Source of the DNA: an uncultured Porphyromonadaceae bacterium
Lineage (GTDB): Bacteria > Bacteroidota > Bacteroidia > Bacteroidales > Muribaculaceae
Assembly: GCA_900545955.1 (NCBI GenBank)
Contig: URAU01000001.1
Location: 62,001-126,000, forward strand
Direction of reading: 5' to 3'
DNA length: 64,000 nt
Shown here in pieces: positions 36,073 to 43,432 of this stretch. Under the pieces are notes generated by a model. It searched no databases and was not told where the DNA came from. It saw only the letters and a program-made list of their open reading frames with translations. A program made the position numbers and the translations under genes. The stretch's first letter is position 1, and each line of letters starts with the position of its first letter.

Positions 36073-36594
36073 ATGATTGAAAACGAACGTTCGTCGCGCT
36101 TAGAGCGAGTGGTTGCCGTGGGCCATGCGATGCTTACGGCGGCACGTACAGCTCCAAAAGGGAAAGGTGTCGACATCCTTGAATGCGCTCTGGTTACAGG
36201 CGACGATATCCGGAGGCTTTCAGAATCAATGCTTGAGCTTCACCGCCTTACGGGGCGCGGTGTCTATGCCCGCGACGGCCACAATATCCTGCAGGCCGAC
36301 GCAGTAGTCGTAATTGCCACACGGTCGCTTCCGCTGGGCTTGAATTGCGCCCATTGCGGGTTCCCGACGTGCGACGAAAAGCCTGCCAACGTACCGTGTG
36401 CCGTCAATTGCGTGGATGTGGGTATCGCCATCGGTTCGGCGGTTTCGGTTGCCGCTGATCATCGTGTGGACTGCCGTGTATGGTTTTCGGCAGGTATGGC
36501 TGCCGAGCGGTTGAATCTTATTCCGGGGTGCTCGCAGTATTATTGCATTCCCTTGAGTGCCACTTCTAAGAATCCGTTTTTCGACCGTCAGTAG
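36073..36594 (+). CDS. DUF2148 ferredoxin-like protein
   Basis: 173 residues, soluble. Carries a cysteine cluster NCAHCGFPTCDEKPANVPC (Cys92, 95, 100, 109) plus Cys113, and further Cys at CRVWFS and GCSQYYCIPL, consistent with the iron-sulfur-binding DUF2148 family. Function is unknown. Its start is 2 bp after the queA stop; QueA itself uses no iron-sulfur cluster, but QueG/QueH, the next enzymes in queuosine synthesis, do, so a redox role in that pathway is conceivable (inference). Followed by a strong terminator. Confidence 0.82.
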   Translation: MIENERSSRLERVVAVGHAMLTAARTAPKGKGVDILECALVTGDDIRRLSESMLELHRLTGRGVYARDGHNILQADAVVVIATRSLPLGLNCAHCGFPTCDEKPANVPCAVNCVDVGIAIGSAVSVAADHRVDCRVWFSAGMAAERLNLIPGCSQYYCIPLSATSKNPFFDRQ

Positions 36595-36630
36595 TCGTTG
36601 GCGCCAGGCGCCATCGTCAACAGGATAAAT

Positions 36631-36671
36631 AAGACGGTGTTTCAAAATATTGTATTTTGAAACACCGTCTT
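36631..36671. terminator. 18-bp perfect terminator hairpin, repeated family
   Basis: AAGACGGTGTTTCAAAAT and its exact complement around a 5-nt loop, then TTCTTCC on plus and ATTTATCC on minus. It is 37 bp after the DUF2148 stop and can terminate from either side. Confidence 0.85.
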
Positions 36672-36775
36672 TTCTTCCATTGGAAGGAATGCATTTCCCT
36701 TAGTCTTGATTAAAGTGCAAAAGGCTTGTTGTGGTTAATGAAGTATGATAAACAGTACGTAATGTTTCTCTGTCG

Positions 36776-36783
36776 CAAAGTTA
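36776..36783 (-). promoter_or_regulatory. Orphan -7 box downstream of the AraC gene
   Basis: Minus strand TAACTTTG, exact, but no gene follows on that strand and no -33 match is seen. A transcript would run about 140 nt into the hairpin at 36631-36671. Confidence 0.3.
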
Positions 36784-36882
36784 CGTTTTCCGCTTCTGCC
36801 GGGCGGTCACATGCTGTATATATCGCGTAGCAACGGATAAAACCGTTGGTCGCAATTTGTAAACCGGATAGTAACACTACGC

Positions 36883-37938
36883 CTATCGCGCTGAAACAGA
36901 GTTGCTGCGATTCCCGGAGCGGAATTTCTCAGGGGTCTGACCGATGGTTTTGGAGAAAACGCGATGAAATGCCTGGCGCGAATTGAAGCCGACGCGTTCG
37001 GCAATCACTTCTATTTTCTCGTCGGTTTCCCTGAGCAGGCTCGTGGCCATTCGGACGCGGTAGCCGTTCACAAAATCGAAGAAAGTGGAATTCTGCTCGG
37101 CATTGAAAAACCGGCTTACATACGTTCGGTTGCTTCCGACCATCGATGCGATGTCGGATAGTTTAAGATTGGGGTTAAGATATATCTGTTGCTCGTCGAA
37201 AAGACGCAGAATTTTTTGCGACATGTCGGGAGTGGAGTCGGCAGGCGAGGGCTGGATGGATGTTTCTTCGGGCACCGAAGCTTTCAGTTCGCTTATCACG
37301 CTTTCGTGGCGATATATAAAATAGCAGAGGAACATCCACATGACCAGCGAACCGAGCAGATATACACTCTCGACATCGATATTTATATAAAGGCAGTCTA
37401 CAATCCAGAGGCTGAGTATGGCGAAGAAAAATACCAGAATAATGCGTAGCCATTCGAGGTTGATATTCTCCACATAGGAGAACTGCTGCTTGAGTTTGCT
37501 GTTATATCTGCGGATGGCGAATATTGTCCAAATGGCGTAGCTAAGGCCGAAGATGGCTGCCCATGCTACTTCTATGTCGTAGAATGCTTCTATGCCGGTT
37601 GACAGATACAGGACCGGCAATACGACAAATGGCGCAATCTCGATTGCTATCAGTCTTGCCGACGTCATGCCCGGATTACATAACTCCATAAGTATGAACG
37701 CATAGAAAGGGACGGCAATCATGTCGACCGACGTTACTGCTGTCCATAGTTGGCTGGAGCTATACAACTCGTCTGACAGAAAAAATACGTCCTTGATGCT
37801 TTGAACCGCTATAAGCAGCATCAGGGCCATTACGAATTTCGACAGGCGGGATTGCCGGTTGCGCCAGAACAGCCATGCCATCATGGAGTAAAACATGCAG
37901 CAGAGGCCGTAGATGAAGTATATGAAGTCGTGTTCCAT
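36883..37938 (-). CDS. Membrane-anchored AraC-family regulator
   Basis: 351 residues. The first 215 contain about six hydrophobic segments (YFIYGLCCMFYSMMAWLFW, FVMALMLLIAVQSI, IEIAPFVVLPVLYLS, IILVFFFAILSLWIVDCLYI, YLLGSLVMWMFLCYFIY); the last 100 form an AraC double helix-turn-helix (LKLSDIASMVGSNRTYVSRFFN and IEVIAERVGFNSRQAFHRVFSKTIGQTPEKFR). This one-piece membrane-sensor layout occurs in Bacteroidetes; the signal and targets are unknown. It stands alone, so target genes are not obvious from context. Confidence 0.9.
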   Translation of the reverse strand: MEHDFIYFIYGLCCMFYSMMAWLFWRNRQSRLSKFVMALMLLIAVQSIKDVFFLSDELYSSSQLWTAVTSVDMIAVPFYAFILMELCNPGMTSARLIAIEIAPFVVLPVLYLSTGIEAFYDIEVAWAAIFGLSYAIWTIFAIRRYNSKLKQQFSYVENINLEWLRIILVFFFAILSLWIVDCLYINIDVESVYLLGSLVMWMFLCYFIYRHESVISELKASVPEETSIQPSPADSTPDMSQKILRLFDEQQIYLNPNLKLSDIASMVGSNRTYVSRFFNAEQNSTFFDFVNGYRVRMATSLLRETDEKIEVIAERVGFNSRQAFHRVFSKTIGQTPEKFRSGNRSNSVSAR

Positions 37939-38052
37939 TCACAGTAGCGGGTTTAGGGCAAAAACATTTTGTTCCTTTTATCCGTCTTAATTATTAAGGT
38001 TGTAGAATGTATAAATACATTGAATATTGTGTATTTCAAAGCTGTAACATAA

Positions 38053-38060
38053 CAAATTTA
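38053..38060 (-). promoter_or_regulatory. -7 box of the AraC gene
   Basis: Minus strand TAAATTTG, exact. TTG at 38085-38083 gives a 22-nt spacer. Leader about 110 nt. The surrounding 37939-38141 interval is AT-rich and has no gene. Confidence 0.5.
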
Positions 38061-38141
38061 CATAAAAAATGCCGAACAAACCCAATATCGGGCGGAATAT
38101 TTATGGACCCCCGGTGTAAAACCGGGCTTATTCTCACGGCT

Positions 38142-38264
38142 TCTGACCTCCGGTATAGGCCGCCGACGCCCTCGCCAACCGGATAAAATAAAGGCGGTGT
38201 GTCAAAACTCGAAATTTTGACACATCGCCCTATTTTTCACCCGGATGGTGAGGGCGCTGTCAGA
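38142..38264. repeat. Long nested inverted repeat around a terminator
   Basis: TTCTGAC (38142) and GTCAGAA (38258) are the outermost arms; GCCCTCGCC-CCGG pairs with CCGGATGGTGAGGGC further in, and the core is the terminator hairpin at 38193-38229. The whole could extrude as one imperfect cruciform of about 120 bp. The rest of 38265-38408 shows no gene. Confidence 0.5.
38193..38229 (-). terminator. Terminator hairpin, repeated family, downstream of malQ
   Basis: GGCGGTGTGTCAAAA with TTTTGACACATCGCC, one mismatch, 7-nt loop; T-rich flanks on both strands. It lies 180 bp past the malQ stop. Confidence 0.65.
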
Positions 38265-38408
38265 ATGGTCCAGATGGTAGGATCCTGAGGGTGAGGGTGA
38301 AGGGAGTTGACTAAGGTCAATGACCGAACCCGAAGTCCTTAGGCGACGACCCAGATGGGCTATTATGACACGCCCTCCTTTTAGGGAATTCTGTTATGGG
38401 GTTTACTT

Positions 38409-41099
38409 TCAGCGGCCCGAGCTTTCTACGAGAGAAGCCACGCGTTTGTTGAAGAGTTCTTCGCCGAGGAGGTCCTCCAGAGTGAGGTGCATGCGGTAGC
38501 GCCAGTAGTGGCGGGAGTTGGCAGGCACGTTGATCTGCTCTTTCCGCGGGTCGGCGCGGCGCAGACGCCCGTCGATCGACAGCCAGTCCTGAAGCGGAAG
38601 GATACACAGCATTGCAGGCGATTTCAGGTTACTGTCAACAATCTTCTCGCAAATCCACGGTTCGGCGAATGCCGGAGCTGCACCGCCTTCGCCGAGCATA
38701 TAGTTGAAGAAGCGCTGGGTTTTGTCGCGGTTCTCCTCCCACCACTGGCGTATGCCGCCCATATCGTGGGTGGATGTTGTGCAGACTGTAAGATAAGGAT
38801 AGAATGCAGGATTGCCGAACTCCTCGCGCGGATTTTTGGGCATGCGCTGAATGTCGAGCGTGAGAATCTCCAGTGCGCTCATCACAGCGGGAACGCAGTC
38901 GGGAATCATGCCGAGGTCTTCGGCGCATGTGAGCATCGACGTGGCGTCGATGATGGGCGGGAGCTTCCACATGGCTTTGCCATACCAGAAGTCGTTGTGG
39001 CGATGATAGAAGAAATCGTTGTAGAGGCGGTCGAACGTCCAGCGTTCGTAGTCGTTGAGGTGACGGTATACGTAGGTGAACTGGGCGGAGATGCGCGGAT
39101 GGTATTTGCCTTTTTCCACAGGGTCTTCAATGAAGAGTACCTGATCTATCAGACCCTGCAGGGCGTTGCATAGCCGTTCGTTCTTCTCATCCTTGGGCTG
39201 GGTTGCGAAATAGTCGGCGACCTCGCGCTGGGTTCGGAATCCTTCTTTCAGCCGGTAGCGGCCATACCCCGCATCATCGAGGAAGCGCTGACGGGCTTCG
39301 TCGGTGTATTCTCCGAAGAAGTCGCCGAGGAAATAGTCCATGATGAAAGGGGTGGTCTGCAGGTCGACATCGAGCCAGAAGTCGTAGCTGTCGCGCAATT
39401 CGTCGGACGTAAAGGGTAGGGCCGGGTTGAAGACGCCCAGCAGTCCGTGGAGCTGGTCCATAGGAATCTGCCATATGCGGAAGAATCCGAGCACATGGTC
39501 GATGCGGTATACGTCGAAGAACTGCGCCATCGTCTTGAAGCGGGATTTCCACCATGCGAACTCGTTCTGGCGCCACATCTCCTCCCAGTTGTAGGTCGGG
39601 AAGCCCCAGTTCTGACCCAATACCGAGAAATCATCCGGCGGAGCGCCAGCCTGGCTGTTGAGGTTAAAGAGGTTCGGCATGGTCCAGGCGTCGACGCTGT
39701 CGCGCGATATGCCGATGGGAATGTCGCCCTTGAGCGACACGCCGTGGGCGTGGGCGTATTCGCGCACGCGGGTAAGCTGCTGGGCGAGGTTCTGCTGAAT
39801 CCAGTAAACGTAGTTGGCATCCTGCTGATTGTCGCGCAGGAAAGCTTCGATTTTGGCTGGAGTGTATGTGGCGTATTCACCCCAGTTCTTGAATTCGGGG
39901 GTGTTGAAGCGGTCGCGCAGTATGCAGAATGCGGCATAAGGTTTGAGCCATTCCTTATTCTTTTCGATGAATTCCTTGAAGGCTTTGGTGCGTGTTACCC
40001 GGCCCTTCACCTGCTGGAAAAGTTCACGGGTATAGGCATTCTTGGCGTTATTGACGCGTTCGTAGTCGATTTCCTCAAGCGAGTTCAGCTCTTTGGCGAT
40101 ACCATCGTAGTAGGCGCGCCGGTCGGCGTCGGCGAGTTCGCCGAGTTCGCTCAGGCGCAGATACATCGGATGCAACGCGAAGCATGAGTTGGCATTGTAG
40201 GGGTAGGAATCGGTCCAGGTATGCGTCATCGTGGTATCGTTTACCGGAAGTACCTGGATGAACTTCTGGCCGGTAACCACCGCCCAGTCGACCATCTTTT
40301 CAAGGTCGAGGAATTCGCCTACGCCGAAGTCGTTTTCGCTGCGCAGTGCAAACACCGGTATTGCTACGCCGGCTCCGCGCCAGGGAGATTTGGGGTTGAC
40401 AAGACGTTGACCGGTCATTTCCACCACGGCTGCCGATGTGGGCGCTTTTACTGCCATATGCCGGTTCTGACCACCTTCCCAGGCTACGAGCTTACGCGAT
40501 TCGCGCTTGAGGATTACGAACTTATATTCGAATTCAGCCGGGAGCGAGGCAAGGACTACGGCGCACGACCATGTGGGGAAATCTGCGTCGGACATCGGGA
40601 CGGCTTTTTCCGGGTTCCAGCCACCCAATGCCTCCGGAGCTCCGCAGAGTGCGACAATTTCGTCGGGTGCCACCATCGGTGCGTCGACGGTGACGAGCAG
40701 TTCGCCCGCTTTCAGAGCGGTGGGCATTGCGCGGTTTACGCGACGGCACACACAGCCTGTAAACACAACCGAGTAGTATGGTTTATCCCAGGGCTGGTCC
40801 TGCCAGCGGTCGAAAATCTCGTAGTCGGAAGCTCCTGCAGCGCGACGGAACGTATGGGCTTTGGCGCTGTTCCATTCGAGATGGTCAGCGCCCCCGTGGT
40901 CGCGACGCACAATGTAATGGTAGTTGAAATCCTCGGTGTCGTCCGGAAGATTTACCTGCAGTTTCCACGATTGGTCTCCGTAGAGGCTCATAGGAACCGC
41001 TTTCTGCGGATTGCCTTCGCCGAGCTGCGGAATGTCGGCCAGAAGATAGAGCGACTCGCCCCATTGGGTGCGGTAGTCGATGTTGAATTGTATGTTCAT
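38409..41099 (-). CDS. malQ: 4-alpha-glucanotransferase with two N-terminal starch-binding domains
   Basis: 896 residues, GH77 amylomaltase of the long DPE2-like type. Two CBM20-like domains precede the catalytic part: residues about 1-115 (SLYLLADIPQLGEGNPQKAVPM) and about 130-245 (ALCGAPEALGGWNPEKAVPM). The barrel starts near 265 (VAIPVFALRSENDFGVGEF). Catalytic motifs: nucleophile Asp in DVYRIDHVLGFFRIW, acid/base Glu in CAEDLGMIPDC, and STHDMGGIRQW. It rearranges maltodextrins and glycogen or starch oligomers in the cytoplasm. The frame has no signal peptide. 52 bp separate it from the MCE gene upstream, on the same strand. Confidence 0.94.
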   Translation of the reverse strand: MNIQFNIDYRTQWGESLYLLADIPQLGEGNPQKAVPMSLYGDQSWKLQVNLPDDTEDFNYHYIVRRDHGGADHLEWNSAKAHTFRRAAGASDYEIFDRWQDQPWDKPYYSVVFTGCVCRRVNRAMPTALKAGELLVTVDAPMVAPDEIVALCGAPEALGGWNPEKAVPMSDADFPTWSCAVVLASLPAEFEYKFVILKRESRKLVAWEGGQNRHMAVKAPTSAAVVEMTGQRLVNPKSPWRGAGVAIPVFALRSENDFGVGEFLDLEKMVDWAVVTGQKFIQVLPVNDTTMTHTWTDSYPYNANSCFALHPMYLRLSELGELADADRRAYYDGIAKELNSLEEIDYERVNNAKNAYTRELFQQVKGRVTRTKAFKEFIEKNKEWLKPYAAFCILRDRFNTPEFKNWGEYATYTPAKIEAFLRDNQQDANYVYWIQQNLAQQLTRVREYAHAHGVSLKGDIPIGISRDSVDAWTMPNLFNLNSQAGAPPDDFSVLGQNWGFPTYNWEEMWRQNEFAWWKSRFKTMAQFFDVYRIDHVLGFFRIWQIPMDQLHGLLGVFNPALPFTSDELRDSYDFWLDVDLQTTPFIMDYFLGDFFGEYTDEARQRFLDDAGYGRYRLKEGFRTQREVADYFATQPKDEKNERLCNALQGLIDQVLFIEDPVEKGKYHPRISAQFTYVYRHLNDYERWTFDRLYNDFFYHRHNDFWYGKAMWKLPPIIDATSMLTCAEDLGMIPDCVPAVMSALEILTLDIQRMPKNPREEFGNPAFYPYLTVCTTSTHDMGGIRQWWEENRDKTQRFFNYMLGEGGAAPAFAEPWICEKIVDSNLKSPAMLCILPLQDWLSIDGRLRRADPRKEQINVPANSRHYWRYRMHLTLEDLLGEELFNKRVASLVESSGR

Positions 41100-41151
41100 G
41101 GATTGGAATGAAGTAAGAAATCTTTAATTGTATCGTAGAGGAGTGGCGCAA

Positions 41152-42045
41152 TTACAGCAGTTTGATGCTGATGTAGCGCTTGGGATTGCGTTTTACGTCG
41201 ATCAGAAGCGAATCGAGCGATGCGGCGCAGTTGTTGAGGTTGTCGTAGAGGGCGCGGTCGTGTGTCAGCAGTCCGAGCGACGAATCGGGATTGTTGAGCT
41301 GTTCCGAGAGAGTCCGCAGATTGGCCGACAGTGCGGTTATGTTCTGCATGGTGGAATCGATGGGCAGCTCCTTCAGGTCGTTGGAGAGTTCGGCAAGCGC
41401 GCCGCTCATTGTAGATAGATTGGTTGTGATCTCGTTGACGTTGCCCATAACCGGGGGAAGCTGTCCGGCCGTGCGGTTGATGGTGCGCATAGTCTGCTCG
41501 AGATTAAGGGTTATGGCGTCGAGGCGTGCTACCGAAGAGCGGAGCGCGGGATCTGCTACTATGAGGTTAAGGTTGGTGAGCAGCGAGTCGATTTTAGGGA
41601 AGATGGCGCTGACAGAAGGCATAAGGTTCTGCGACACGTTGTCCATCAGGCCGGCGGCAGTCTCGCCTTGCAGTGTGCTGCCCACTTTCTCATAGGTAGT
41701 TGCTGATGTCGGTTTCAGAACCACGGTGGCCGAGCCGAGCAGGTCGAGGGATATCACGGCTTTGGTGCCGGAAGGAAGCCGGAGCGCGCGGTCGAGGCTG
41801 AGCTCTACTTTTACGTGTCCGGGGTCGTCAAACTGATAGTTGATGTCGCGAACCTGGCCGACTTTGAAGCCGTTGAGCGTCACGGGAGCCGAAACCTGAA
41901 GCCCGGCAGCGTCCGTATAGGTCGCATAGTAGTAGTTGGCGGCTTTAAATACGTTGATGCCTTTCAGGAAATTGATTCCCATGAAGAGTGCAAACAGCGC
42001 GATAACCACACAGAGTCCGATAATAATCTCTTTTTTTGATTTCAT
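41152..42045 (-). CDS. MlaD/MCE-family lipid transport protein
   Basis: 297 residues: N-terminal membrane anchor IIIGLCVVIALFALFMGINFLKG, then one MCE domain (LQVSAPVTLNGFKVGQVRDI, VKVELSLDRALRLPSGTKAVISLDLLGSATVVLKP) to about residue 120, and a long helical tail with heptad-like Leu/Asn pattern. MCE proteins form rings that carry phospholipids between membranes with an ABC partner (MlaE/MlaF), not adjacent here. It follows the amidase gene by 38 bp, a common pairing in Bacteroidales. Confidence 0.9.
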   Translation of the reverse strand: MKSKKEIIIGLCVVIALFALFMGINFLKGINVFKAANYYYATYTDAAGLQVSAPVTLNGFKVGQVRDINYQFDDPGHVKVELSLDRALRLPSGTKAVISLDLLGSATVVLKPTSATTYEKVGSTLQGETAAGLMDNVSQNLMPSVSAIFPKIDSLLTNLNLIVADPALRSSVARLDAITLNLEQTMRTINRTAGQLPPVMGNVNEITTNLSTMSGALAELSNDLKELPIDSTMQNITALSANLRTLSEQLNNPDSSLGLLTHDRALYDNLNNCAASLDSLLIDVKRNPKRYISIKLL

Positions 42046-42083
42046 ATTGGGATAGGAGTCAGTTTTATTATTGTAGGTAGGCG

Positions 42084-43295
42084 CTATGGTTTAATCATTC
42101 CGGTGCGCTCGCCGTTTTTCATTTTGATTATGAACGATTCGGGAAAACTATTACGGGCCTCCTCAAGAAGCCGTTTTGCATCGTCGAGGGTTTCGGCGGG
42201 TCCCAGTACATACTTATACCAGCCGTTTTCCGAGTATACTTCAAGCGACTCAAATCCCTTGAATTCTTTCGCCCCCGGAGATAGCGGCGTTGCAGATGCG
42301 AGCAGCTGCACATAGAACTGGGTTTCCTTGGATTTCTTTACCGGGGCTATCTCATGGGCCGCTCCGGATTGAAGGGGAGAGGTGGCCTTTTCGCGGGCAG
42401 TAGTCAGGAGATTGTCCTTATGTTGCTTCCGGTCTGATTTCAGCGTAATCGGTTTTGCTTCCGGTAGCCGACGGCCGGTGATGCCGCTGCCGTAGGTGTT
42501 GAGATAGGCGCAAAAGGCATTGTAGAGCGCAGCGACCATCTCTTCCTGTCCGGTTTCGGATGCGAGATATTTTTCTGAGCGCGGATTGCAGATAAAGTCA
42601 AGCTCCACGAGAACGGCAGGGGCCGAGGTTGCCCACAGCACCCAGAAACCTGCCTGCCGGACACCCTTGGGTGCGCGTCCGGAAATGTTTACAAGCTGGC
42701 GGTGGATTTCGTCGGCGAATTCTATGCTTTGGTCGAGCCTTTTGCTCTGGCTCAATTCGAATATGATGTCGCTTTCGAGCGAATTGGGGTCGAACCCGGC
42801 GTATTTTGCGGTATGGTCGTCCTCAAGTTCCATCACGGAGTTCTCGCGTTTGGCCACTTCAAGGTTCTCGTCGGTCTTGTGTAGTCCGAGCGTGTAAACC
42901 TGGCATCCTTCAATCGATGTGCGGTTGCGGTTGCGTTTGTCAACGGAATTGATGTGTACCGACATGAAGAGGTCGCTTCCGGCATGGTTGGAAATCTCGG
43001 CGCGTTCGGCCAGCGGGATGAAGACATCGGTATCGCGGGTATAGATCACTTTTACATCCGACAAGTTTTTTTCAATCAGTTTGCCGAGTTGTTTCACTAC
43101 GCTCAGCGTGATTGTCTTTTCGTTGGTGGTTTTCCCGAGAGCTCCGTAATCGTGGCCGCCGTGGCCCGCATCAAGTGTGATGACGAAATCGCGTGCCGAC
43201 GCTATGAGCGCCGACAGGATGCAGAAAAGGCAGAGCGTCAGTCGTATATATGTCGATGCGGATGAAAGTTTCCGTTTCAGATGGCGGTATTCCAT
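42084..43295 (-). CDS. N-acetylmuramoyl-L-alanine amidase with SPOR-like C-terminus
   Basis: 403 residues from ATG at 43295; an alternative ATG at 43307 would lie inside the -7 box. Signal segment ASTYIRLTLCLFCILSALIASARD. Amidase_3 catalytic domain from FVITLDAGHGGHDYGALG (zinc His) through SVHINSVDKRNRNRT (second His) to FWVLWATSAPAVLVELDFI (catalytic Glu), ending near residue 260. A basic linker leads to a C-terminal domain of about 75 residues (FYVQLLASATPL, YKYVLGPAETLDDAKRLLEEAR) like the septal SPOR domain. It cleaves the peptide stem from glycan, probably during cell separation. Confidence 0.92.
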   Translation of the reverse strand: MEYRHLKRKLSSASTYIRLTLCLFCILSALIASARDFVITLDAGHGGHDYGALGKTTNEKTITLSVVKQLGKLIEKNLSDVKVIYTRDTDVFIPLAERAEISNHAGSDLFMSVHINSVDKRNRNRTSIEGCQVYTLGLHKTDENLEVAKRENSVMELEDDHTAKYAGFDPNSLESDIIFELSQSKRLDQSIEFADEIHRQLVNISGRAPKGVRQAGFWVLWATSAPAVLVELDFICNPRSEKYLASETGQEEMVAALYNAFCAYLNTYGSGITGRRLPEAKPITLKSDRKQHKDNLLTTAREKATSPLQSGAAHEIAPVKKSKETQFYVQLLASATPLSPGAKEFKGFESLEVYSENGWYKYVLGPAETLDDAKRLLEEARNSFPESFIIKMKNGERTGMIKP

Positions 43296-43304
43296 AGATT
43301 TGCA

Positions 43305-43312
43305 CAAAATTA
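43305..43312 (-). promoter_or_regulatory. -7 box of the amidase gene
   Basis: Minus strand TAATTTTG, exact. Transcription start near 43299 leaves only about 4 nt before ATG at 43295, so the message would be almost leaderless. No clear -33 element. Confidence 0.4.
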
Positions 43313-43432
43313 AGCAAAAATGTTGGGATGTCCCACCATCACAGGTGTAAAATCAGAGTGAAAAATTGCCGCTAAGCCTATAAAGTTGGTAATTTTCAGC
43401 ACGCAATGGTCTCTAATTCCAATCTGGAGCGT

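Noticed and set aside
40221..41111. Plus-strand frame of 296 codons opposite malQ, and similar frames at 60620-61552 and 61556-62542 opposite lpxA and lpxC/fabZ
   Set aside because: The opposite strand encodes enzymes with intact catalytic motifs. These frames arise from the codon bias of the real genes.
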